Notes: generated by a model not told the origin, from the letters alone. A DNA stretch of 64,000 bases from Jatrophihabitans endophyticus (GCF_900129455.1 NZ_FQVU01000002.1:930001-994000); one strand, 5' to 3'; numbered from the stretch's first letter, positions 1 through 10,924 are shown. Numbers and translations: made by a program.

Positions 1-2344
<2,344 letters not shown>

Positions 2345-2396
2345 GTCGTCACTATCTCCTGTAGGTACGGGCTCCACACAGTGCAACGCCGCCAGG

Positions 2397-2417
2397 GTTG
2401 AGTCTGTTCCGCTCAAC
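2397..2417. promoter_or_regulatory. HAIR operator (HspR-binding) of clpB
   Basis: GTTGAGT-N7-GCTCAAC is an inverted repeat about 50 bases upstream of the clpB start. It matches the actinobacterial HspR-associated inverted repeat (CTTGAGT-N7-ACTCAAG) with one symmetric change per arm. hspR itself is in this window (25871-26263) and the dnaK promoter carries a second copy. The functional assignment is by consensus match only. Confidence 0.8.
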
Positions 2418-2508
2418 CTTATCGGCCGTCTCGTGTGCCTCGTCCGCTGGCGGGCGCGGCCTACTATCGGCGCGTGCGGATGGCAACGGCGGCGCGAGGA
2501 TCGCGGCG

Positions 2509-2700
2509 GTGACCCGTCCGGACGGCGCGAGCCGCCACGAGCGACACGAGCGCCACGGCCGGCGCAGCCGCCTGGGCCGGCCCTACCGGCGGCTGCTGCG
2601 CTGGATGCGGCACACGCCGAACGGCGAGATCGCCGGCGCGCTGATGGCGCTGGGGCTGGTGCTCGTCGCCGTCGCGGTGATCATCGTGCTCACCGTCTGA
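2509..2700 (+). CDS. Small single-span membrane protein (TPNG family, copy 1)
   Basis: A 63-residue protein of unknown function. The GTG at 2509 has GAGGA eight bases upstream. The same frame is open further 5', but only this start has a good ribosome site. The N-terminal half is very basic ([13 protein letters not shown]) and is followed by [10 protein letters not shown] and one hydrophobic C-terminal helix of about 23 residues. A TACTAT -10-like box at 2462-2467 could drive it. A 12-codon frame (2474-2512) overlaps the start and may couple translation. The TPNG motif followed by a single helix recurs in the gene at 5332-5484. The orientation suggests the N-terminus is cytoplasmic. It lies divergent from clpB. 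Confidence 0.6.
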   Translation: MTRPDGASRHERHERHGRRSRLGRPYRRLLRWMRHTPNGEIAGALMALGLVLVAVAVIIVLTV

Positions 2701-2710
2701 CGTCCGGCCG

Positions 2711-4606
2711 TCAGCCGCAGTCGGGAGCCGCGACGTCCACCTGCAGCGGCCGGACGCCGGGCTGGCGCAGGACCACCGGGGCGCCCGCGCCGCGAGGCTC
2801 GTCCAGATGCAGGACGACGGTGCGCGTCGTGCCGCGGGGCAGCTCGAGATCGACGGTGTAGACGGAGTGGCCGAGATCGTGGCCGGCGGACGCGGTCGCG
2901 GGCTTCCCGTCGACGGTGACCGAGCTCAGCTGCGCGCCCTGCGTGGCGTAGTACGACACCAGCAGCCGCTGGTCACCGGGCCGCACGCCCGGGCCGTGTC
3001 GGTCGCTGCGCGAGGTCACGTACGAGGACAGTCCGCGGGCCGGGGCGTCGTTGCGCAGGGTGACGGTGGCGGTGGCGGCCCGCCGCGGACGGCAGCCGTC
3101 GGCGCGCCACGTGATGGCGCGATCCAGGTAGTAGTCGAGCTTGTTGCCGCCCTCGTTGACGATCGACAGCCCGACGTAGGGGGCGGTCGTCCGCGGCACG
3201 ATGCCGCCGGCGGCCGTCCGGGCCAGGTCGGCCTCGACCGCGGCGTCGGTGCTGTAGGCGAGGATGCGCCGCTCGCCCACCGCCTGGCCGGCGGCGCGCA
3301 GCAACGCCGTCTCGCTGGCCCGGCTGTCGAGCAGACGCCGGCTCGCGGCGGCGGCGACGTCGAGCAGGTAGCGCTTACGAGCCGTCTGGTCCGACGACGC
3401 GGGGAAGCGGGCGTAGACGTCGCTCTGCGTCAGGGCGACCACGTTGGCGGCCGTGAGTTGCGAGCCGTCCTTCAGCGGAGCGGGGCCGGTGACCTGCAGC
3501 AGGTAGGACAGCGCGGTCGGGTCCAGGGCGAAAGCGCCGTCGAGCCGTTCGCCCGACGCCTTGCGCCACATGGCGATCCACACCTGCGCGGCGTACGGGA
3601 AGTGCGGGCTCAGGTTGCTGTTGCCGTACAGGCTGGTGGTGCGCGCGCCGTCGAACAGGTCGGCGTAGTCGGGGCCGAAGTCCAACCCGGTGGGGATCTC
3701 GCCGAGCCGGTCGTCGGACTCGAAGCGCTCGAAGGAGAACCGGCCGTGGTCGACGCGCAGGATGGCGAACGCGCCGGGGATGCCGCCGGTGCCGCGCGCC
3801 TCGGCGTCGTTCTGGAACGCGACGAAGTAGCGTTTCACGCCGTCCGCGCCGAGCATCGGGGGCGCGATGCGCGCGGCGAGGTCGGCCGAGCGCACCGTCG
3901 CGCCCAGCTGGCGCAGCTGGGCGAGCAGTTGCGCCCGCGCGGCGTCCACCACCCCGAACCAGGTCCGCGCGGGCCGGGCGGCGACCTCGGCGGTGGCGTG
4001 GTCGACGGCGCCCCGCGCGTCGTCGAGCACCGGTGCCACGGCGGTGATCCGGGCGAGGTCGATCGAACCGTCCGGACGTCGCAACCGCTGCGGGTCCAGC
4101 CTGGTGCTGGCGTCGACCAGCCGCGGCAGCACGTCGTCGCCCAGGGTGTCGATCTGGTCGGTCAGCTCGCGGATGGTCCGGACCGGGTTGCCGTCGCCGG
4201 GGACGGCCGCCGCGGCCGCCCAGAACGGTCCGGTGGTGAGTCCGTGCGCGCGGTCGGCGTGGTGGGACAGCGTCCGGGCGGTCGCGCGGGCCCCGGCGAG
4301 ATCGCCCTGGGCGATCTGCTCGCGCAGCGTGGCGACGTCGCCCCGCGCGGAGTTCAGCTCGCCGCGGGCGAGCAGTCCGGTGACGACGATCCACAGGCCG
4401 GTGAGGACGACGAGGCCGCCGAGCGTGATCAGCACGACGCCCCACCGGCGCCGTCGACGCAGCCGGCGTCGGGACACGCGGCGCCGGTGCCGGCTCGACC
4501 GGGCGGTCCCGTCGGCGCCGTCGACGACGTCGGGCTGCCTGCTGGTCGCCCACTCGGGCCCGTCGAACGGGTCCGCGCCGGGCTCCGGCTCCGCGGGCGT
4601 CGTCAT
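2711..4606 (-). CDS. DUF4012 domain envelope protein
   Basis: A 631-residue membrane-anchored protein of the DUF4012 family, common in actinobacterial exopolysaccharide neighbourhoods and without an established biochemical role. Visible features are a disordered acidic N-terminus, an Arg-rich stop-transfer stretch (residues about 40-55), one transmembrane helix (about 55-78), an alanine-rich helical region, then the DUF4012 core with RYFVAFQNDAEARGTGG and a C-terminal beta-rich part. Most of the protein is predicted outside the membrane. The start at ATG 4606 gives a normal family length. It lies next to a large polysaccharide locus, so a role in cell-envelope glycopolymer attachment or processing is an inference from context. 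Confidence 0.85.
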   Translation of the reverse strand: MTTPAEPEPGADPFDGPEWATSRQPDVVDGADGTARSSRHRRRVSRRRLRRRRRWGVVLITLGGLVVLTGLWIVVTGLLARGELNSARGDVATLREQIAQGDLAGARATARTLSHHADRAHGLTTGPFWAAAAAVPGDGNPVRTIRELTDQIDTLGDDVLPRLVDASTRLDPQRLRRPDGSIDLARITAVAPVLDDARGAVDHATAEVAARPARTWFGVVDAARAQLLAQLRQLGATVRSADLAARIAPPMLGADGVKRYFVAFQNDAEARGTGGIPGAFAILRVDHGRFSFERFESDDRLGEIPTGLDFGPDYADLFDGARTTSLYGNSNLSPHFPYAAQVWIAMWRKASGERLDGAFALDPTALSYLLQVTGPAPLKDGSQLTAANVVALTQSDVYARFPASSDQTARKRYLLDVAAAASRRLLDSRASETALLRAAGQAVGERRILAYSTDAAVEADLARTAAGGIVPRTTAPYVGLSIVNEGGNKLDYYLDRAITWRADGCRPRRAATATVTLRNDAPARGLSSYVTSRSDRHGPGVRPGDQRLLVSYYATQGAQLSSVTVDGKPATASAGHDLGHSVYTVDLELPRGTTRTVVLHLDEPRGAGAPVVLRQPGVRPLQVDVAAPDCG

Positions 4607-4621
4607 GGCACCGGACAGTAA

Positions 4622-4652
4622 TCAGGGACGGCCGGAGACCGGCCGTCCCTGA
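4622..4652. terminator. Intrinsic terminator, 14-bp perfect stem
   Basis: The arms 4622-4635 and 4639-4652 are perfectly complementary (TCAGGGACGGCCGG with its reverse complement) around a 3-base AGA loop. It sits just past the stop of the minus-strand secreted protein gene (4668-5201) and before the DUF4012 start, so it should end the former transcript. There is no long T run, which is usual for high-GC actinobacteria. Confidence 0.8.
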
Positions 4653-4667
4653 CGGAAGCGAGGATGG

Positions 4668-5201
4668 TCAGGCGGAGACCCGGCGGCGCCGGCCCATGAC
4701 CAGCAGCAGTGCGCCGCCGAGGAACAGCAGGACGCCCACGCCGCCGATGCTGGCGACGGCGACGCCCGTGGCCGCGGTGCCGCCCGAGCTGCCGGAGCTG
4801 CCGCCGCTCGCCGAGCCGGAGTCGGTGCTGCCGGCGGTGCTGTCGCTGATGGTGATCGCGGTGGAGACGACCTGGCCGGTGACGGTGTCGGTCATGACGA
4901 TCTCGTGCGAGCCGGTGACGCCCTCGGGCAGCGTCACGGTGGCCGACAGGTCGCCGTTCGCGTTCGTCCGGGCGGTGCCGAGCCGGTAGACGCGGCTGTG
5001 GAGGTCGATGGTGACGAGGTCGTTGGCACCGAAGCCGGACGCGGAGACGGTCAGGCTGCCCCCGGGCTCGGGGTTGGTGGTGCTGACGGCCGCCGTCTCG
5101 TCGCCGGGCGTGTACGGCGCCGCGGCGGACGGGACGGCCAGGCCGAGGGCGAGCAGCGCCAGCCCGGTGAGGGCGACGACGATGCGCGTGATCTTGGACA
5201 T
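4668..5201 (-). CDS. Secreted Ig-like protein with C-terminal anchor
   Basis: A 177-residue exported protein. Residues 1-28 are a signal peptide ending SAAA. Residues about 35-120 form a beta-sandwich domain (PGGSLTVSASGFGANDLVTI is typical of bacterial Ig-like repeats), followed by a Ser/Gly/Thr linker and a C-terminal helix with a GRRRRVSA tail. This architecture is that of sortase substrates, but the expected LPXTG or LAXTG reads GTAATG, so the sorting signal is degenerate or lost. A ribosome site AGGAAGG lies upstream of ATG 5201. A strong hairpin terminator follows. The upstream region (5202-5331) holds the only AT-rich patch nearby and probably the promoter. Function is unknown; it is likely membrane- or wall-attached. 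Confidence 0.75.
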   Translation of the reverse strand: MSKITRIVVALTGLALLALGLAVPSAAAPYTPGDETAAVSTTNPEPGGSLTVSASGFGANDLVTIDLHSRVYRLGTARTNANGDLSATVTLPEGVTGSHEIVMTDTVTGQVVSTAITISDSTAGSTDSGSASGGSSGSSGGTAATGVAVASIGGVGVLLFLGGALLLVMGRRRRVSA

Positions 5202-5331
5202 GAGGCGGGGGGCCTTCCTGGGCGGCCTGGGGGCGGAGCCGGACGGGGCGTATCTGAGAGTAACCGACTCAGAGCTAACACAACAGTTTTCTTACATGCA
5301 AGTCGGAGTCCCGAATGCGGGCGGAAAGTCC

Positions 5332-5484
5332 CTAGAGAACGACGATCGCCAATACGGCGGCGACGACGATCAGCATCCCGCCCGCCGCCAGCATGACCAG
5401 CGCAGCGTCGCCGTTGGGGGTCCCCCGGGCCCAGGCGCGCACGCGTCGGACGAGGCCGGCGCGTCGTTCGGGCGGTTCGGACAT
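5332..5484 (-). CDS. Small single-span membrane protein (TPNG family, copy 2)
   Basis: A 50-residue protein of unknown function. ATG at 5484 is preceded by GAGGTGA about 12 bases upstream. The sequence has a basic N-terminal half (SEPPERRAGLVRRVRAWARG), then TPNGDAAL and a single hydrophobic helix to the C-terminus. It aligns with the 63-residue protein at 2509-2700: both share W-x-R-x-TPNG followed directly by one membrane span ending in VL. The two are likely paralogues flanking the DUF4012 and secreted Ig-like genes. Confidence 0.55.
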   Translation of the reverse strand: MSEPPERRAGLVRRVRAWARGTPNGDAALVMLAAGGMLIVVAAVLAIVVL

Positions 5485-5670
5485 GCGGGGATTCTGTCAC
5501 CTCAGGAATGGCCGCGACCTGCCGATGGCACGGTCGGAATTCGTCGCGCCGCGTCCGTCCCCCGATTCTCCGGTTGCCGCGCATAAACACGTCACCTACA
5601 TTCGCAACCGGTACGGGATGTCGGGGGGCGGCCCGTCGTTGCGACGACCGTAGTGAAAGAGGCCCCTCCC

Positions 5671-7500
5671 GTGAGCGTTCCGTCCGACGCGCGGCCGCGC
5701 GGCGACAACGCGTTCGGCCAGTCCAAGAGCCTGATCTCGGCGATCCTCACCGACGTCGTGGTGTGGATCGTGGCGACCGACGTCGCCGCGATCGCCCGAT
5801 ACGACTTCGAACCCGGCACGGTGCCGTGGCGTCCGGTGTCGGTCCTGTCGCTGTTCCTGGCCGGCGGCCAGCTGGTGCTCGGCGCCATCGGACTCATCCA
5901 CCGGCGACGCTACGTAGTCGGCAGCTTCGACGAGATGCGCAACGTGGCGGTCAGCGCGACTGCGGTGTCGGCGTTCGCCTTCACCGTGGTGGCTGCGTTG
6001 GAGCCGGACGGCATCCCCCGGTCGGTGCCGTTCTTCGCGTGGCCGCTGGCGGTGATGGGGCTGGCCGCGGTGCGGGTCGCGAAGCGGCTCATCATCCACG
6101 CGTCGGTGAAGCACGACCACGACGCCGAGCAGGTCGTGATCATGGGCGCCGGCTGGGTGGGGTCCGCGCTGGCCCAGCGGATGCGGCAGGACGCCAGCTC
6201 GCCGTTCGTCCCGGTGGCCTTCGTCGACGACGACCCGGGCAAGCGTCACCTGCAGGTCCACGGCGTCCGGGTGCGCGGGAGGTTCGCCGAGCTCGGCGAG
6301 GTCGCGGCCCTCACCGGCGCCACGCGGGCCGTCGTGGCCGTCAACGACGCGGACGCCACGATGCTGCGTCGGCTCTCGGACATCGCGGCCGAGGCCGGGG
6401 TGGGGCTGCTCGTGCTGCCGCCGTTGAAGGACCAGCTGCGCGGCCCGCAGGTCCGGCTGTCCTCGCTGCGCGAGCTCGACGTCGCCGACGTCATCGGCCG
6501 CCAGCCGGTCGACACCGACGTGCGCGCGATCGCGCAGTACGTCACCGGTCGCCGGGTGCTCGTGACCGGAGCGGGCGGCTCGATCGGCTCGGAGCTGTGC
6601 CGTCAGCTGCACCGCTTCGGACCCGAGGAACTCGTGATGCTCGACCGCGACGAGTCGGCGCTGCACGCGGTGGAGCTGTCCATCCACGGCCGGGCGCTGC
6701 TGGAGTCGCCCGAGATCGTGCTCGTCGACATCCGCGACCGCGCGGCGGTCGCCGACGTGTTCCTCGAGCACCAGCCGCAGGTCGTCTTCCACGCGGCCGC
6801 GCTCAAGCACCTGACCCTGCTGGAGCGCTACCCGTACGAGGCGCTGAAGAGCAACGTCGAGGGCACGCTGAACGTCCTCGAGGCCGCTGCGGCCAACGGT
6901 GTCGAGCACTTCGTCAACATCTCGACGGACAAGGCGGCGAACCCGTCGAGCGCGCTGGGCCATTCGAAGCGCCTCGCGGAGCGGCTCACCTCGTGGTTCG
7001 CGAGCCGGCACCCCGGCGTCCGCTACATCTCGGTGCGCTTCGGCAACGTCCTCGGTAGCCGCGGTTCGGTGCTGCACGCCTTCGCCGCGCAGATCGAGAA
7101 GGGCGGCCCGGTGACCGTCACCGACCCCGGTGTCAGCCGCTACTTCATGACCATCCCCGAGGCATGCCAGCTGGTGATCCAGGCCGGCGCGATCGGTCGG
7201 GGCGGCGAGGTGCTGGTCCTGGACATGGGCGAGCCGGTGCGCATCGTCGACGTCGCGTCGCGCATGATCGCGATGTCGGGCAAGGACGTCGAGATCGTGT
7301 TCACCGGACTGCGGCCCGGTGAGAAGCTGCACGAGGAGCTGCTGGCCGACGGCGAGGCCGAGCAGCGTCCTTTCCACCGGCTGATCTCGCACGTCGACGT
7401 CCCCGCCCTGGAGCCGGGGCGCATCGCGGCCGAGCCCTGGGCTCGGCTGGCCGCGTCCCGCGGGCCTGCGGGCGAGAACCGCCGGCAGATGGTTCGCTGA
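5671..7500 (+). CDS. Membrane-bound UDP-sugar 4,6-dehydratase (FlaA1/PglF/CapD type)
   Basis: Long-form nucleotide-sugar dehydratase that opens the glycan operon, probably acting on UDP-GlcNAc to give the 4-keto-6-deoxy sugar. The first 135 residues hold four membrane spans. A Rossmann/CoA-binding-like domain follows (VVIMGAGWVGSA), then the SDR domain with VLVTGAGGSIGSE. The catalytic stretch reads STDKAANPSSALGHSK: K433 is present, but the residue that is Met in this family (in place of the SDR Tyr) is Leu429. GTG 5671 is chosen because AAAGAGG lies eight bases upstream; GTG 5653 is in frame but has no ribosome site. The next gene is the matching aminotransferase (4-base gap) and the third is a PglC-like transferase, the same trio as in bacillosamine pathways. 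Confidence 0.88.
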   Translation: MSVPSDARPRGDNAFGQSKSLISAILTDVVVWIVATDVAAIARYDFEPGTVPWRPVSVLSLFLAGGQLVLGAIGLIHRRRYVVGSFDEMRNVAVSATAVSAFAFTVVAALEPDGIPRSVPFFAWPLAVMGLAAVRVAKRLIIHASVKHDHDAEQVVIMGAGWVGSALAQRMRQDASSPFVPVAFVDDDPGKRHLQVHGVRVRGRFAELGEVAALTGATRAVVAVNDADATMLRRLSDIAAEAGVGLLVLPPLKDQLRGPQVRLSSLRELDVADVIGRQPVDTDVRAIAQYVTGRRVLVTGAGGSIGSELCRQLHRFGPEELVMLDRDESALHAVELSIHGRALLESPEIVLVDIRDRAAVADVFLEHQPQVVFHAAALKHLTLLERYPYEALKSNVEGTLNVLEAAAANGVEHFVNISTDKAANPSSALGHSKRLAERLTSWFASRHPGVRYISVRFGNVLGSRGSVLHAFAAQIEKGGPVTVTDPGVSRYFMTIPEACQLVIQAGAIGRGGEVLVLDMGEPVRIVDVASRMIAMSGKDVEIVFTGLRPGEKLHEELLADGEAEQRPFHRLISHVDVPALEPGRIAAEPWARLAASRGPAGENRRQMVR

Positions 7501-7504
7501 GCAG

Positions 7505-8626
7505 GTGACCGCCGTTCTGCTCTCGGCCCCCGACGTCGGGGAGCTGGAGAGCAGGTACGTCGCCGCGGCGCTCGCGTCGGGATGGGTGGCGCCGGCCGGG
7601 CCCGACCTCGCCGCGTTCGAGACCGAGATGGCGACCCGCGTCGGTGTCGGCCACGCGGTCGGGCTGTCCTCGGGCACCGCGGGCCTGCACCTCGGCCTGC
7701 TCACCCTCGGCGTCGGGCGCGGGGACGTCGTCCTCACCTCGACCATGACCTTCGCGGCGACCGCCAACGCGATCGCCTACACCGGGGCGAGCCCGTTCTT
7801 CGTCGACTCGGACGCGACCGGCAACGTCGACGTCGGCCTGCTCGCCGAGGCCGCGCGCACGGTGGTCGACAGCGGGCGGCGCCTCGGCGCGATCGTGCCG
7901 GTGGACCTGCTCGGCAAGTGCTGCGACCTCGCCGCGATCGAGCGGCTCGCCGCCGAGCTCGAGGTGCCCCTCCTCGTCGACGCCGCCGAGTCGGTGGGCG
8001 CGACGCGCGACGGACGGCCGTCCGGTTCGTTCGGCGCCGCGTCGGTGTTCTCGTTCAACGGCAACAAGATCATGACGACGTCCGGCGGCGGCATGCTGCT
8101 GACCGACGACGGCGCGCTCGCCGAGCGGGTGCGTTACCTCTCGACCCAGGCGCGACAGCCGGTCGCGCACTACGAGCACACCGACATCGGCTACAACTAC
8201 CGGCTCAGCAACGTGCTGGCCGCGCTGGGCCGTGCCCAGCTCGCCCGGCTCGACCGGATGATCGAGCGGCGCCGGGCCGTGCGGGCCGCCTACCGCGCGC
8301 AGTTCGACGGCGTGGTCGGGGTCGAGGTGTTCGGTGGCGACGACGCGGCCGACAACTGCTGGCTGACCTGCATCGTGGTCGACCCGACCGCCGGGTGGTC
8401 GCCGACGCAGCTGTCGCAGCACCTGGCCGCGCGGGGCATCGAGAGCCGGCCGATGTGGAAGCCGATGCACCTGCAGCCGGTGTTCGCCAACACGGAGCGT
8501 CTCGTCGACGGCACCGCCGAGCGGCTGTTCGCGCGCGGCCTCACGCTGCCCAGCGGATCGGGCATGACCGACCCCGACCTCGCGCGCGTCCGCGCCGCGA
8601 TCGACGACTTCCTGGCCGCCCGGTGA
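7505..8626 (+). CDS. DegT/DnrJ/EryC1/StrS sugar aminotransferase
   Basis: A 373-residue PLP enzyme that should aminate C4 of the 4-keto-6-deoxy-HexNAc made by the preceding dehydratase, as PglE does. Visible landmarks are the substrate/PLP loop SSGTAGLHL, the aspartate region LLVDAAESVGA and the Schiff-base lysine K188 in SFNGNKIMTTSGGG. Full length for the family. GTG at 7505 follows the dehydratase stop by four bases. The stop overlaps the next start (GTGA), so translation is probably coupled. The exact sugar cannot be read from sequence. Confidence 0.9.
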   Translation: MTAVLLSAPDVGELESRYVAAALASGWVAPAGPDLAAFETEMATRVGVGHAVGLSSGTAGLHLGLLTLGVGRGDVVLTSTMTFAATANAIAYTGASPFFVDSDATGNVDVGLLAEAARTVVDSGRRLGAIVPVDLLGKCCDLAAIERLAAELEVPLLVDAAESVGATRDGRPSGSFGAASVFSFNGNKIMTTSGGGMLLTDDGALAERVRYLSTQARQPVAHYEHTDIGYNYRLSNVLAALGRAQLARLDRMIERRRAVRAAYRAQFDGVVGVEVFGGDDAADNCWLTCIVVDPTAGWSPTQLSQHLAARGIESRPMWKPMHLQPVFANTERLVDGTAERLFARGLTLPSGSGMTDPDLARVRAAIDDFLAAR

Positions 8627-9261
8627 CGGCCGCCGCGGCGGTCGCGCGACCCTACGACCGGGTGAAGCGGGTCCTCGACGTCGTCGTCGGCGGCACGGCC
8701 CTCGTGATCTCGGCGCCGGTGCAGGCCGTGATCGCGGTGCTGGTCGCCCGCCGTCTCGGCCGTCCCGTGCTGTTCCGCCAGCCGCGGCCGGGACGCCACG
8801 GCCAACCGTTCACGCTCACCAAGTTCCGCACCATGCGCGAACCGGATCCGGCGCGCGGGCTCGTCACCGACGCCGACCGGATGACCCCGTTCGGGGCGTT
8901 CCTGCGCAGCACCAGCCTCGACGAGCTGCCGACGCTGTGGAACGTCGTGCGCGGCGACATGAGCCTGGTCGGCCCGCGCCCCCTGCTCGTGCGGTACCTC
9001 GAGCGCTACACGCCGGCGCAGGCGCGGCGCCACGAGGTGCGCCCCGGCGTCACCGGTCTGGCCCAGGTGTCGGGTCGCAACCTGCTGGACTGGGAGGCCA
9101 GGTTCGCCGCCGACGTCGACTACGTGGACCGCCGCTCGTTGCGGCTCGACCTGCAGATCGTCCGGCGCACGCTCGGCTCGGTCCTGCGTCGCGACGGCAT
9201 CGCCGCCGACGGCGACGTGACGATGCCCGAGTTCGACGGGGCGTTGCGTGTCGTCGACTAA
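8623..9261 (+). CDS. Initiating sugar-phosphate transferase (bacterial sugar transferase, PglC/WcaJ family)
   Basis: A 212-residue monotopic phosphoglycosyl transferase that should move the first sugar-1-phosphate onto undecaprenyl phosphate at the inner face of the membrane. One N-terminal hydrophobic re-entrant helix (about 17-38) is followed by the family core: KFRTMR, the catalytic-type STSLDELPTLWNV, DMSLVGPRPLL and RPGVTGLAQVSGRN. The size is that of the short PglC-like class without the extra N-terminal spans. It overlaps the aminotransferase by 4 bases and the ATP-grasp gene by 14. Context suggests the aminated dideoxy sugar as substrate (inference). Confidence 0.92.
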   Translation: MTAAAAVARPYDRVKRVLDVVVGGTALVISAPVQAVIAVLVARRLGRPVLFRQPRPGRHGQPFTLTKFRTMREPDPARGLVTDADRMTPFGAFLRSTSLDELPTLWNVVRGDMSLVGPRPLLVRYLERYTPAQARRHEVRPGVTGLAQVSGRNLLDWEARFAADVDYVDRRSLRLDLQIVRRTLGSVLRRDGIAADGDVTMPEFDGALRVVD

Positions 9262-10222
9262 TTGGCTGGTGTCGAGCGCGGGCCGGCGGGGCCACCTCGT
9301 TCGCATCCTGCGCGAGGCCGGCGCGTTGCTCGGCGGCGGGACCGTGGTGGCGGTGGACTGCTCGTCACTGTCCTCGGCGGGGCTGCTGGCCGACGAGTTC
9401 GAGCTGGTGCCGCGGGCCGACGACCCCGCCTTCGTCGAGCGGATGCTGGACGTCTGCCGCCGCCATCGCATCACGCACGTCGTGCCGACCATCGACCCGG
9501 AGCTCGCCGTCCTCGCCGCGGCGACGGATCGCTTCGCCGCGGCCGGCAGCACGGTCTGGGTCTCGTCTCCCGAGGTCGTCGGCCTGGGGAGCGACAAGTG
9601 GCTCTTCCACGACTGGCTGACGCGGCACGGCTTCGCGTCTCCGACGACGTTCGAGGTGCGCGACGAGCGTGCCGGGCAGCTCGTCGGCCCGGTCGTCGCG
9701 AAGCCGCGCGGCGGATCGTCGTCCGTGGGGTTGGTCCGGTCCGAGCGGTGCGATCCCGCGATGCTGGCGTCGCTGCCCGACGACTACATCGTCCAGGGCG
9801 AGGTGCCCGGCTACGAGGTGACGGTCGACTTCGGGGTGGACCGCCGCGGAGCGCTCGTCGGCATGGGCGCGCGCCGTCGGCTCGCGGTGCGGGCGGGCGA
9901 GGTCGCCAAGGCGGTCACCGTCGAGCTCCCGGCGCTGCGCAGCGCCGTCGAGCAGTTCGTCGACACGCTGCCGGGCGCGTTCGGCGTCCTCAACGTGCAG
10001 GTGTTCGTCGACGACAGCACGGGGTCGGTGACGTTCCTCGAGCTGAACCCACGCTTCGGCGGCGGCTTCCCGCTGACCTGGCAGGCGGGCGGCCGTTTCC
10101 CCCTGCTCGTCGCCGGCGCCGGCGGGCCGGTGCCGGCGGACGCCCGTCCCGATCTCGTCATGCTGCGCTACGACGACGCCGTCTTCGCCGAGGCGGACCG
10201 CTTCCCGGACCTGACCACATGA
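9248..10222 (+). CDS. ATP-grasp ligase (carbamoyl-phosphate-synthase-like)
   Basis: A 324-residue ATP-grasp enzyme. The N-terminal pre-ATP-grasp fold starts WLVSSAGRRGHLVRIL. The nucleotide-binding loop is VVAKPRGGSSSVGL and the metal/ATP carboxylates are in FLELNPRFGGGFPLT. Enzymes of this group join an acyl group to an amine or another acceptor via an acyl phosphate. Its place between the sugar-amine genes and glycosyltransferases, in tight overlap (14 bases with the gene before, 4 with the HAD gene after), suggests it decorates the amino sugar or makes an activated acyl donor. No N-acetyltransferase is found in the operon, so it may take that step. The substrate is unknown. Confidence 0.85.
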   Translation: MSSTNWLVSSAGRRGHLVRILREAGALLGGGTVVAVDCSSLSSAGLLADEFELVPRADDPAFVERMLDVCRRHRITHVVPTIDPELAVLAAATDRFAAAGSTVWVSSPEVVGLGSDKWLFHDWLTRHGFASPTTFEVRDERAGQLVGPVVAKPRGGSSSVGLVRSERCDPAMLASLPDDYIVQGEVPGYEVTVDFGVDRRGALVGMGARRRLAVRAGEVAKAVTVELPALRSAVEQFVDTLPGAFGVLNVQVFVDDSTGSVTFLELNPRFGGGFPLTWQAGGRFPLLVAGAGGPVPADARPDLVMLRYDDAVFAEADRFPDLTT

Positions 10223-10890
10223 CGATCACCGCCTGGGTGCTCGACGTCGACGACACCGTCTACCTCGAACGGGACTACGTGCGCAGCGGCTTCGACGCCG
10301 TCGGCGAGTGGGGGGCGTCGGCGGTCGGAGTCACGGGCGTCGGCGACACCGCGTGGCAGCTCTTCCTGGCCGGCACGCGCCGGTCGACGCTGACCGACGC
10401 CTTCGCCGCGCGGGGACGGCCGCTCTCGCCCCCGGAGGTCGCGGCCATGGTCGAGGTCTACCGGACCCACGCACCGGCCATCCGGCCGTGCGGCGACGCG
10501 GCCGCCTTCGTCGCGACGCTGCCACCGTCCCGGCTCGGGATCGTGACGGACGGGCCGGCGGCGAGCCAGTGGGCCAAGATCCGGGCCCTCGGCCTCGAGG
10601 CCGCCGCGGGATCGATCGTCGTCACCGACTCGCACGGGCCGGAGTGGTACAAACCCGCGGTGCGCGCCTTCGTCCACGTCGCGACGAGCCTCGGCGTCGC
10701 GCACGAGCGTTGCGCCTACGTCGGTGACAACCCCGGCAAGGACTTCGTGGCGGCGCGCCGGCTCGGGTGGACGACGGTACGGATCACCCGGCCCGGTGGA
10801 CTGCACGCGGCTGTGCCGTCGCGCAGCGGCGAGGTGGATCGCGAGATCACGAGCTTCGCCGAGCTCGCGCCCGAGGACGTCGCGTCGTGA
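10219..10890 (+). CDS. HAD-superfamily hydrolase
   Basis: A 223-residue phosphatase-like protein. All four HAD motifs are present: LDVDDTVY with nucleophile D9 and D11, the threonine in IVTDGP, the lysine in EWYKPAVRAF, and YVGDNPGKDF for metal binding. The alpha-helical cap lies between motifs I and II. The ATG overlaps the ATP-grasp stop (ATGA). ATP-grasp and HAD genes of this kind recur side by side in surface-polysaccharide loci, so the two probably act on the same intermediate (family knowledge plus inference). The substrate is not predictable. Confidence 0.85.
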   Translation: MTITAWVLDVDDTVYLERDYVRSGFDAVGEWGASAVGVTGVGDTAWQLFLAGTRRSTLTDAFAARGRPLSPPEVAAMVEVYRTHAPAIRPCGDAAAFVATLPPSRLGIVTDGPAASQWAKIRALGLEAAAGSIVVTDSHGPEWYKPAVRAFVHVATSLGVAHERCAYVGDNPGKDFVAARRLGWTTVRITRPGGLHAAVPSRSGEVDREITSFAELAPEDVAS

Positions 10891-10924
10891 GGGGCGGACG
10901 CGTGTACCCGGCCGGCGGTGACCG

